In this document: positions 36,501 through 46,384 of the stretch, piece after piece | Layout of the letters: the number at the start of each line of letters is the position of its first letter | Numbering within the stretch: the first letter of the stretch is position 1 | Source of the DNA: Glebionis coronaria | Lineage: Eukaryota; Streptophyta; Magnoliopsida; Asterales; Asteraceae | Reading direction: 5' to 3' | Assembly: GCA_025667525.1 (NCBI GenBank) | Contig: CM046880.1 | Location: forward strand, 597,119,452 to 597,183,451 | DNA: 64,000 nt | Translations under genes and position numbers: made by a program | Notes under the pieces: generated by a model | Told to the model about the DNA's origin: nothing | Seen by the model: only the letters and a program-made list of their open reading frames with translations | The model's database searches: none

Positions 36501-37190
36501 AAAAGAAAGCCAGATAATGTATATGATGGAATAAAGTTTGGATTTTTTTGCAAGGCTTTCATGTGAGAATCATGATTCTTTGAGTGCACATTTCTGATGG
36601 AACCATACAACTCACGCCAGATGTATTCATCCCAACTGAAAGCGTTCCACTCACCCAGATTCTCAACCATTCTAAGAAAAACATCGTCAACATCTGAACT
36701 TAGCTCATGACCCATAAATATCACTTCCAAAGATAATAGTAGACAAACTCGTATGGAGTCCTCATCAAACAACTTGGCAAAACGCTCTTCATCCTCCATC
36801 ATTGCTAAAAGGTCTAGGATCTTAACATACTCCCCTATCTTTTCAGGGAATACTCTATCATGGAAACTGATTTCACCCTCCCTAAACTTACGGAAGCTAT
36901 GTGCACCAAATCTAAATCCGGTAATGAGACAGAACTCACGACGACCAAAATGTAGGGTATGTCCATTGACATTATAAATGAGTGGCAAATCATAATGATT
37001 ATTATCCTGAAACTTTTGCTTTTGTATCATGTAATGTATGAGACCTTCCTCGTTGTCAACATAACTTAAATCCAACCAACGTCCAAAGCATGTGGAACGA
37101 AATAATTCACTACGCTCAAGACCAAGCCTATCTTTAATCAACGGGAAATAATGGAGCTTGCTCCTAGCATGAACTGTAGCATGATACTCC
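33562..37190 (-). pseudogene. DUF1985/Ulp1 (C48) protease-like gene C, one in-frame stop
   Basis: A second, distantly related SUMO-protease-like gene, reading inward from the right TIR. Exons seen: 37190-36491 (DUF1985: CFGRWLDLSYVDNEEG, FGRREFCLITGFRFG), one within about 36376-36265 (WILES...SMCDRWWRR), 35822-35481 (linker), 35059-34707 (Lys/Glu-rich coiled-coil linker), about 34624-34440, about 34350-34186, 34070-33751 and 33649-33562. Catalytic His (THWSLAQFH), Asp (FYDSLL), Gln (VPQQGG) and Cys (GDCGVF) are all present in the last exons. A TAG at 33882-33884 lies between the Asp and Gln/Cys motifs, which removes the nucleophile from the product unless it is read through. No counterpart of the 18-nt first exon of gene A was identified. 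It differs too much from gene A to be a simple inverted copy. Confidence 0.8.
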
Positions 37191-37990
37191 TAAACAGTAT
37201 AAGCATTATGCAAAAGGTCAGATGGTGATGGAGACTAGCTATAATTGTCCTCAAAAAAATGATGCAGTCATACTTAACCTCTAAAACAAATGATGCAGTC
37301 ACAATTAACCTTATGGAATCCTGGTGGTTCAAGGCAACACGGGTATAATCCAAACACACTTGTAAAAACAGAAATTTGAGAGTTTATGACCACAAAGGAT
37401 TTATGACCACCAAGGATTTAACATAACGATTCAGTAATAATCAATCTTACCTTATTTCATATTCAAACTTACAAGGAATTCAAAAAAACGAAAACAATTC
37501 ATTAATGAATCAAATTGGATGTAACTATCATTCTAATGAATATATCATTCTAATTATTTTACAAATAATTATTTTGCAAAATATTCATCGAATTAAATTT
37601 CTATCCTGATTTTGCAAAATATTCATCGAATTAAATTTCTATCCTGATTTTACAAATAATTATTTTGCAAATAATTAATCATTATAGATCTGATTAAAAA
37701 AAAATAATCAAATAAATTTGAATCATGAATTAAGATAAATTAAAGAAAAAAACATATAAAAGAAATCATGATAATCAATATTATTGAAACATGAATTAAA
37801 AAAACATAAACAAATAGATTTCAATTATGAATTAAGATAAATTAAATAAAAAACTTACCAAAGGAATCATGATAATTATGATAATTAAAACAATTAATCA
37901 AAAAATGATCTAATATAGCCATTTTTAATGAAAACGGGTACAAAACAAGTACAATCAAAAGAAGAAATCAAAAGATTATCTTACAAACTA
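37191..37990. other. Leader region of protease C inside the right TIR
   Basis: AT-rich, no additional gene resolved. A direct duplication occurs at about 37570-37660 (ATTTTGCAAAATATTCATCG and following bases, repeated with a period of 46 bp). The first coding exon and promoter of protease C are expected here. Confidence 0.5.
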
Positions 37991-38272
37991 GTACAGTTTT
38001 TTTTTTAACTTTTTCAATTTCCAAAGTCAAAAAGAAGGTTGATCAGTTGATCCGCCGTCGGTTGATCAATGGAACAGTACACATGTCAGAATGTATAGGT
38101 CAAAGTTTTGGGAAAAGATATTATTAAAAAAGGTTGATCAGTTGTATACGTGTCAAAGTTTTAAGTGGGTTGATCAGTTGATCAAACGTACAAGTCTTTT
38201 TTTGGAATTTTGAAAAAAAAAGTCTGGGTAGGGGACCTCCATGTGTACTTTAGTCTTTTTTTTACTTTGCCC
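37991..38272 (-). repeat. MULE 1 right terminal inverted repeat
   Basis: Reverse complement of the left repeat; it ends ...ACTTTGCCC at 38272. The same GATCAACTGATCAAC pairs are conserved, and the inner border is GTACAG at 37991. High similarity between the two arms suggests that the element moved recently relative to its neighbour at 38409. Confidence 0.92.
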
Positions 38273-38408
38273 GAGTATTTAATGAAATAAAAAACATGAG
38301 GATAAACCATTGAATATACCAATTAAACGAAAGTTTCTACAAAAGTAAGCATGGCCTAAATAACGAAAGTTTCTTCACACAAAAGTATGCACAAAAATAA
38401 TTTATTTA
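38273..38408. other. 136-bp gap between the two MULE ends
   Basis: The only sequence between the right end of element 1 and the left end of element 2. It contains the short repeat AACGAAAGTTTCT twice (near 38326 and 38363). Nothing coding. Confidence 0.7.
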
Positions 38409-38812
38409 GGGCTAAGTATAAAATGAGACAAAAGTACATGGTGTTGTTCCAAGTAGGACAACTTTTTTTTTTCTTCCAAAATAAGACATGTACTTTTGAT
38501 AATCTGATCAACTAGATTTATTGTGTGCCACGTGTTCATCTGATCAACCCACTTTCTTTTATTTTATTAATATCTTCTCTCAATGTTTGACCTATACATG
38601 TCCCTACCCACTGATAAACCGACGGCTGATCAACCACTTTTGATCAACCACAGTACTTTTTTATTAATATTTTTCCCGAGGTTTGACCTACACTTGTCCC
38701 CACCTACTGATCAACTGACGGTTGATCAACCACTTTTGATCAACCAAAAGTACTTTTTTTCTAGGAAATTGAAAAGGTAACAAATAAAAAAATATTTTTT
38801 GTACTATTATTT
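38409..38812 (+). repeat. MULE 2 left terminal repeat, with internal duplication
   Basis: Related to the left TIR of element 1 (GGGC start, AAAGTACA, TTTGACCTATAC, GATCAACC words, GGAAATTGAAAAGG). It is longer because the block ATTAATAT...TTTGACCTA...GATCAACCACTTTTGATCAACCA...AGTAC occurs twice (about 38565-38655 and 38663-38755). TTGATCAACCA words are therefore amplified. Confidence 0.8.
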
Positions 38813-38880
38813 TGTACTATTAGATTTTATAAATCTTTATGGGAAAAGAACAAAATAATTAAAAAATTTAAAAAAAACTT

Positions 38881-38955
38881 AAACACACACTAAAACACAC
38901 TAACACACACACACGACACACACGGCACACACTAAAACACACACACGGCACACAC
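38881..38955. repeat. CA-rich microsatellite before protease A2
   Basis: Runs of ACACAC with CGACACACACGGCACACAC variants, at the same place relative to exon 1 as the tract at 14235-14290 of element 1. Confidence 0.8.
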
Positions 38956-39069
38956 TAACACGCAAACTAATCAATCGCACATTCTAGTAACTAACACTAT
39001 TCAAATCAACCTAATCAATCGCATTGTTTTACTGATCTCCGAAGCTGATCAATCGCACTGTTTTAATCT

Positions 39070-40668
39070 ATGGATACCCTAATTAGAGTAAGCTTGTTAA
39101 TTTATATAATTTAATTTTAATAATTTTTTGCTTATCATATGAATGAGATTAATTGATTATTGATTAATTGATCTTAAGCTTTCAATGCGATCGATTGTAG
39201 CGATACTGTTATGGTTAGTCTTATTTGGAAAGATTAATTGATTATTGGTTATTGACCTTAAGCTTGAGTGCTTTAACAATACTCATTGTGTACATTTTAA
39301 TTAATGAGTGTTTTAATGCGGTCCGTTGCAAGGTACATTTTAATTTGTTACAAGGTGCACCCCGAGAACCCCTCTAGGTCCTATGCGTTTAAGTGTGATT
39401 GATAACATAAAGATGGTAATAAGAAAAAAAGGTAATAGTTATGCATAAGCTTCTGCTAGGAAAAATCATCATAGTGGACAGTCAAATTGTGCAGTGATGC
39501 ATAAGCTTCTGCTAGGAAAAAGTTATGATGATGAATATGGTGGACACCGTTGCAAAAGTTAAAGGATATATCTGTAACTTCGTATGTACTTATGCTTAAA
39601 GTTCGCTTTGATTGTTTATAGAAATTAGGTTGGTGTCTTGACTGTTTGGTGTCTTGACAAGTTATTGATGGTTGATTTTCGCTTGGTAAATAGATCTAAC
39701 AAACATAAAGAGCTAGATTGGCTTCAATGGCTGAGGGATCCCGCAAAGTGCTAGCCTCTGTCCATTTGCCTTAGTGTTTTTAGTTTATCATTTAGCTTGT
39801 GGGGATTTGGTCTAGTTTGTTTAGGTAGCAGATCTAGGGTCGTGGGTGGTTCTATAATTTTCAGTATGTGTGAGGAATGTACAATGAGTTTGCTATGTAA
39901 TTTTCAATAAGTGTGAGTACTGTACAAGGAGGTGGGATGCCATCCTTTGTAACATTTTGTTTGGTATCTATACATATTGTTTCCTTTCAAAAAAATAGTA
40001 AATAGTTCACTTCCTTATAACGTGAAAGTAGGATGCGAAATTATGTTGTATACATATTAAGAAATGTTATCGTATACTTATACTTTGAATTTTTAATATA
40101 GGTATATGATGCGAAGCTTAGTACGAGATCTAGGGTCGATATCTTAATTGCGATAAGAAAAAGGTTGGCGGAGAAGAATTCCTGTTACAATATTTTTAAC
40201 AAAACAGTTTTTGGACCGTGGTTAGACAATAGAACCACTGAACTTGATAACCATTTGATTCATTATTTGCTGCTACACCAACGCCATGTCAAGGACGCAC
40301 CCGTGAATACGCCGTTTTACATTGATGTTGGTGATCAGTTATTGGAGTTCGGAAGGAAGGAGTTTTGTATATTAACTGGTTTACGTTTCGGGGATTATGA
40401 TATAAAGGATTATCAAACAACTAAGCTAAACTCATTTCATTCTCGTGTATTTCCAGACGACAAAAAAGTAAAGGGAGATTTAGTTGCGACTCTGTTTAAA
40501 AACGATCATGCTTTTAACTCTCTAGCCGACGTGGATGCTGTACGAGTTTGTTTGTTGTATGCGTTAGAGGTGTTCATCGGTCCGCAACTTCGACATGTTA
40601 TATTAGATGAGTTGATAAATCTGGTTGATGATTTAGATTCGTGGAATAACTTTCCCTGGGTTCAGTAC
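39070..40668 (+). pseudogene. DUF1985/Ulp1 gene A2, 5' segment
   Basis: Exon 1 (39070-39087, ATG GAT then GT donor) and the first part of exon 2 (40102-40668) match gene A at 14469-14486 and 15246 onward, with the same VYDAKLSTRSR start and DUF1985 motifs (FGPWLDNRTTELDNH, FGRKEFCILTGLRFGD). Exon 2 is cut at 40668 by an LTR retrotransposon and resumes at 48026. The DUF1985 role is unknown; in this family it sits N-terminal to the C48 protease. Confidence 0.85.
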
Positions 40669-42343
40669 TGATAGGTGTGTAAACACCCATCCTTTTTACC
40701 ACTTAATTACAATAATAACTGAGCCAAAACGTGTATTTTATGTCATTTATGTCGGAATTATGCGTGGTTAGTGTTTTTGTTGTGATTTAGGACGAAAAGG
40801 TGAAAAGTGGAGAAAACACGGGCATTCACGGGCTTTTATCGAAGAAAAAGACGAAAGACGAAGTCAAGAAATCAAGAGTGCAAAAAGAACGGAAGTACAA
40901 GACCAGTTCTGAAGATTTATCGAAGAAAAAGTCAAAAGACGGAAGTTTACTAAAAGCCGAAGAACTCAAGTCTAATGTATTGAAGAATTACAATACGAGT
41001 TTGAATAAATCCCGAGACAAAGTCACTAAAGTCAAAAGATTAAGAAGATCAAGGACTTAAGTGCGCAATTAAGGAAAGAAGAAAGAGGGGAGGAAACTTC
41101 CTTCCACTAATCCTCCTCCTCCTCCCCTATATATTTAGATCATTTGTGTAATTTTGATGTTGTCGGGTGGCTTGACAAACCACCACTTCCACCATTTTCA
41201 TTTACCTTGCAATTTAATTTCCTGCACTTTAATTTTCCTTGTATCGCACCTTTAATTTCTTTAATTCAAGTAAGTTACTTTTAATTTTATTGAATCTTTA
41301 CTTTTCTTGTTTAATCTCTCATCTACCTTTCTTGTTTGATTTGTTCTTCATCTTTATTGTTCATGTTCTTGATTTTTATGGTTTTGATTAAGTGGGTTTT
41401 GATCATTTTGGCTTTATTTGTTAGTTTTGTTGATTGGTTTTGATTGATTCTTGTTAGTTGATGTTTATTAGTTGTTTTGGTTTAATCTTTTGGTTTGTTT
41501 TGGTTAGACTTGATTAAATTCGTGCCTTTTCTTCATCCCCTGTTCTTCGTGTTCATGCTACTGTTTCTTTCCCCAGATATTCCGAATCAGCATATTATTC
41601 CGGATCAAGTTTATTATTCCCGATCAAGCTCCTTTATTCGGAATACTTGACAATTCCGGATCAAATCTCTTTATTTGGAAAATTTGTTATTCCGGATCAA
41701 ATCACTTCATTCAGAATAATCTATTATTCCGGATCAAGTCTTTCATCCGGAAAATTGAATATTCCGGATCAAGTGTTTCATTCGGAATGTTAGTTTATTC
41801 CGGATCAAGTGTTTCATCCGGAATGTTCAAATATTCCGGATCAAACTGTTTATTCCGAATCAACCATTTTTCCTTTTTTTATTCCAGATCAAACACTTTA
41901 TTCCGGATCAACTGGTTTATTCCGGATAAGTGACATATTCCGGATGAGCTTTGTTATTCCGGATAAGGGATTTATTCCGAATGAGTTTTTCAGGTTTTTG
42001 TAGTTTTCGAGTTTTTAGTTTAAGCTTTACTTTTCCCGCCTTTTTCTTTATTTGTACTTTTACTTGCCTTCCCTTTTCGTTTAAGTTTTAGTTTGAGTTA
42101 TTTACCTTTATTGCTTTTAATTTCTCGTCATTTACTTTTCGTCAAGTTTTAATCTTTCATTGTTTCTTTTTATCGTCTTTATTTTATTTTTATTGTTTCA
42201 AGTCTTTATTTTTCAATAGTTTTAGACAACGACCATTCCCTTTTATTCCACCAAGAACAATTAATCTCTCGCACTTAACCAGTTATCAATTCGAAGAGAT
42301 TCCGAGAAACGAACTTTTTCAAACTAGTAAAATTCTTGTATTA
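40669..42343 (+). repeat. 5' LTR of the gypsy-like element
   Basis: Begins TGATAGGTGTG, ends CTTGTATTA, 1,675 bp. It includes a CCCTATATATTTAG TATA-like motif near 41126 that is a likely promoter, and the ATTCCGG array (41573-41985). A Lys-rich open frame of 86 codons (40800-41060) recurs in the 3' LTR. Confidence 0.92.
41573..41985 (+). repeat. ATTCCGGATCAA minisatellite in 5' LTR
   Basis: About a dozen units of TATTCCGGATCAA separated by 15-25 bases that usually contain TCATTCGGAAT or TCATCCGGAAT. Since ATTCCGG and CCGGAAT are complementary, neighbouring half-units can pair. The same array lies at 47285-47670 in the 3' LTR with a different unit number. Confidence 0.9.
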
Positions 42344-42345
42344 AA

Positions 42346-42360
42346 TGGCGCCACTGCCGG
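42346..42360 (+). promoter_or_regulatory. Primer-binding site of the gypsy-like element
   Basis: TGGCGCCACTGCCGG starts two bases after the 5' LTR. Position and TGGCGCC core fit the tRNA primer sites of Athila/Tat-like elements; the tRNA itself is not proven. Confidence 0.6.
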
Positions 42361-42471
42361 CTCTTTTCGTGAGGATTAACGGTTTTTTGTGAGAGACGCG
42401 TTGGCTTTTGGGATCCGTTCACTTGTGAACGTTATTTTTCGTGTCAAAATTTTTCAAAAATCCAAAAACAA

Positions 42472-43995
42472 TTGAAAAATCATAAAAATCATTTCTTTTT
42501 CAAAGTTTTGCACCAAAAATATTCTTCTTGCTTATCTATTTTTCTTTATGGATTTTTATGTCCATTGCGTCGGGTGTGTGAGAGACGGTTATACGGGAAC
42601 GACTCATGTCGATGGTGTACATGTGAGCGGTGCGGAAACGATATCGACAACACACAATTCGGATTTTGTCCCTTGTACAACTCGACTAATTCATCTTTTT
42701 TGAATCCACCTCTTGTTCCCCCGTGCATCTATTGTGGAAGCGATTCTCATTGGCATGTTTCGTGCCTGATTCGATACCCGTATGGTCACGAGCAAGAACC
42801 GGAGTACAATTATGACAATGATAATAGCTATCCACAAGACGCACCCAGTCTTTCTCCTTACCCGTTTTGCAACAACTGTGGGGGCCCTCACGATACTTCT
42901 TATTGTCAGCCAATGAATTATTATGAGCCAGATCCGTGTCTTCAGTTTTCTTCACCATTGGATTATTATGAACCAAACCCGTGTTCTAATTCTTCCCAAC
43001 CGATGAACTACTATGAGCCACATCCGTGCTATAATTCAGGTTTTCAAAATTTTGAGCCCCCACATCACACCCTCAATCATCAATTCTCTCAGCAAATTAG
43101 TCTTGACCAACAACTCACTTATTTGAACCATATTCTAGAAAGTATAGCTCAACTCCGAGCTGACTTACATCAGGAAAAGCAACCTTTGCTTGATAGTGAA
43201 GAAATCTTGAAAACCACCGACACCTTTTTGAGCCAATTTAGTCGTTTTCCCTTCTTTTCTACACCAAAATGTTTAATTACAACGTGGGATAGAATTGGTG
43301 AAATTGAACATACTCGGGGAGATGAACAACAAAAGTTGCGTCATGAGCGTCTTAAAGATGTGGAGGTTATCAAGGAAGAGTTAGCCGACTACGTCACTCC
43401 TAACTAGACTCGTCCCATCTATTATGATGATGACGACAACGATGATGTCTACACTTTCAACCAATCTTCTGAAGTTGCTGCTCCTACTCTCGATGTTCCT
43501 ACTACGTCTAAGGATCTAGATTCGTTGAATGAGCTTAGTGATGTTGGTCTCGACAAATTATTGAATGATGAGGTTTGTGACTTACCTGCTATGGAGCTTC
43601 AGGACGACGTTGCTTTCACGCAAGCGATCGATCCAAATGATGACGATTCTTCTCCCCGCTATGAGAATTTCACTTTTGAAACTTCTCTATCTCCACCGGA
43701 CGATGCGGGCGATGACGATTTATTCTCTCCGGCTTACGAGAAGTTCACCGATGAACTTGATCTTGTGGATGAGGTGGAAGACGTGCTTCTTCGCGATAGA
43801 TTACGGAAAGTGCACCTTCTTATTGCTCAAATCGAAGAGTTGACTTCTCCTCCTCTCTCCAAGTCTTTGCCTCCATCTATTCCTCCCGTTGAAGATAATG
43901 ACCCATTGCTGGAAGAAATCGACATTCATTCCATACCTCCAGGTATTGATGACGATGACATGGAGGGGGATATTATTTTTGATGATTTGCTGTAG
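42472..43995 (+). CDS. Zinc-knuckle gag-like ORF of the non-autonomous element
   Basis: A long frame interrupted once by TAG (43405-43407) and continuing in the same frame to 43995. It encodes a CX2CX4HX4C knuckle (CIYCGSDSHWHVSC), a CX2CX3HX4C variant (CNNCGGPHDTSYC), three YYEPxPC repeats, a Gln/Leu helix, then a strongly acidic tail (DDDDNDD; EEIDIHSIPPGIDDDD). Zinc knuckles suggest RNA binding, as in nucleocapsid proteins, but no capsid fold was recognised. It could be a gag remnant or an element-specific protein. The true start may be downstream of 42472. Confidence 0.6.
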
Positions 43996-46384
43996 GAAGG
44001 TATTGTCCCAAGTCCCCCTCCCAAGCACCTTTCATCCTCCCTTTTAGCCACTATTATGGAGGATGAGTGCTTTGACCCATGAGGTGACATTGATTATGCT
44101 ATCATTGATACCATTACGGCTTTGCCGCATGCTCAGCATCCATTGTCTTTGGGGGATGACAATGTGCTTTATTTACCCACCCCACCTCCCGTGGATCTTG
44201 ATTTCACATACTTTTCGTATGTTGAAAGGGCTTTTCTCCCATTCAAGACTTATCCCCCCGCCTCTCCTTCATTGATGTCCACCGGGAATGAGGACAAGGT
44301 CTTTGATCCCAGTATTACATTCGAGGCTTCCCCATGGACCATTTAATTCGGGGACGAGTCAGGCTCGTGACTCGGTTAACAAAAACAAGCGCTTTTTGGG
44401 AGGCAACCCAATTATCTATCTTTACCTGTTTTCACCATAAGTGTAGGGGGAGCCCCGTTGGTGTTTCTTGCTTTCTTTCTTATCATGTGCAGGGATTAGA
44501 GCTTCAAAGACACACTCTTGATGACTTTTGACGAACTGTGATTCCGTGTTCCCGTCCTCCCGGTTCTATCATAAACTATTTTCGATTCACTATTTTATAT
44601 TTCTCAATATTAAAATAGGAATCTCGTTAGTTGTCTCTTCCTTAGCAAGATTTAAACAACGTGCACAATGGCCTAAGTGTAGGGGAGTTTACTCCCACAT
44701 GCTTAAACATTGAGGACAATGTTTATATTAAGTGTAGGGGGACTTCTATCGAAGTTAAGTGGCCTTTTCCTTGTATTTGTCCTCATTTTAACCGAAAAAT
44801 TTGATTTTTCGACATTTTTCAAAAATTTTAATCTATTTTGACCTAGTTGTATAGTTGTTTTTACCTTTGTATAGTTATTTTCTTTCTTTATTAGAATACA
44901 TTTTTAATAAAGTGGTTTTAATTTTCAAACGTTGTGAATCTTTTGACTCAACCCGAGTTTACTTGTCTAAGTTTACTCTAGCTAGTATCCTTAACGTGTT
45001 TAAGTCAAGTTTTGCTAGGCTTTTATATAGGGAGTTTTAAAACGCGAAAGTCTTAACTCTCACGGGTTAAGAACAAGAACTTTTCGCAAGTTCCTATAAT
45101 TGATCCTAGAGAGTCGTTTATCAAGGGAACTTTAAAATGCGATTTCTAAACTTGAAAAAATCTAAGAGTTTGCAAGATCCTATAGGCGACTCGAAAACCC
45201 AAAACTTTGATTTAATAGGCTAAGTATCCGCGAGTCTTATTCCTTGAGATTTTAAACTGTGGAGAACGAGAGATGATAGAGTCAATTATAAGTTTGGTAT
45301 TCTTTCGTGAATTTATGTGAGTTAATTATAAGCCTATTCTCCCATCGCTTGCTAATAAATTTATCTACAATAAATAAGGTTGTACGATTTGAAAAGTTAC
45401 TTAGCTTCTAGCCCAAGATCGTTTAAAAGTTGCTCGGTATGGATTAGAGTTCATAGCCAAGGCATAACTTATTGAAGCGGGATGCGAAGATTGGCGAGTC
45501 CGAAAAGGCCCTAACAAGGCATGAGGGCTACATTTTGTTGCTAAAGATCCAAAAGTGATGTGAAGAATCATTTATCGAAAATCAATATGAAGGATCGAGA
45601 CACACGACGAAAAGCAAAAACTCCCCAAAAGTCATGGAGAAGTCTATCCGAAAAGACCCTAGCAAGGTATGAGGATAAATAGATCCAAGTCCTAAAAGGA
45701 GGCGGATCGTTGTATATCAAAGTCCAAAATAAAGATTGGAGAAAAATGAAGAAGTTGTGGTCCATTTATGAAGAATCTCTCAAAACTTCAAGTGAAGAAA
45801 TTCCTATTATGAAGAGAAGGCCATTATTTCATGAACGTCTCTCAAGATTTGAAATATGAAGTCGCTGCCAAATATCGGTCCGAGAAAGGTCTCAAATCGC
45901 GAAGCGAGTTATGCCAAGATATGAACTTTATGAGGTCCCGAGAAGCAGTTTTAAAAGATTTTGTCCTTTAGCTAACTATTGATTAAATCGTTCACTTTAT
46001 TTTCAGCCTTAATAACTATCGAAATAAGTCAACAATGCATCCTCGTGATCATTTAAGACAACAATAAAATATAAGAGATACACCTAGGAATAAGGGAGTC
46101 TAAGTGAGTAATTAGCCCACATGAGTTCGTGTTAGTTTGCTAACTTATAATAACAATGATCTCGTTTTTGAGCTTGGTTTAAAGAAAGTGAAAACTTGAG
46201 GAAGATGATTATTCATGACATTTCCAAAACCCAAGGTATGTTTTTGATTTCTTTACTTTGAACGTCTATAATTTTCTATCTCTTTAATAAAGGCCAAGGT
46301 GGATTAATTGTGATGAAAAATGTAAACGTGCTTTGTAACTAATGCATTGCATGAGGACATTGCAATGGTTAAGTGTAGGGGATT
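43996..46384 (+). other. Interior of the gypsy-like element without pol genes
   Basis: Only short frames, no reverse transcriptase, integrase or protease motifs. The purine-rich word AAGTGTAGGGG occurs at about 44439, 44674, 44730 and 46371; the last is the working polypurine tract next to the 3' LTR. Several copies follow GAGGACA(A/T)TG phrases. Confidence 0.7.
46371..46384 (+). promoter_or_regulatory. Polypurine tract of the gypsy-like element
   Basis: AAGTGTAGGGGATT directly before the 3' LTR start TGATAGG; the expected site for plus-strand priming in reverse transcription. Confidence 0.75.

Larger units (their letters stand above)
13880..38272. mobile_element. Giant Mutator-like element 1 (MULE, Kaonashi-like) with Ulp1 and F-box cargo
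   Basis: This 24,393-bp segment is bounded by inverted repeats of ~282 bp and contains its own MURA-type transposase gene, so it is a Mutator-like element. In order it carries: DUF1985/Ulp1 protease A (+), F-box 1 (-), a small coiled-coil gene (+), a Ser-rich gene (-), F-box 2 (+), transposase (+) and DUF1985/Ulp1 protease C (-). Ulp1-bearing MULEs are known in plants as Kaonashi-type elements; the F-box genes are additional. The flanks 13871-13879 and 38273-38281 agree at only 6 of 9 positions, so a perfect 9-bp target duplication is not seen. A neighbour at 38409 repeats the layout, which supports the idea that these genes travel together. Confidence 0.88.

Noticed and set aside
13871..38281. 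A perfect 9-bp target-site duplication for MULE 1
   Set aside because: The two 9-base flanks agree at 6 positions only. AAATAATTTA and TGAAATAA words near both ends look tempting but are at unequal distances from the termini.
41809..42003. Small frames over the ATTCCGG array (also 47232-47680)
   Set aside because: Periodic peptides created by the minisatellite in every frame; no sign of coding.
42686..42976. Minus-strand frames opposite the zinc-knuckle ORF
   Set aside because: Shadows of the plus-strand frame, which has the zinc-knuckle motifs.
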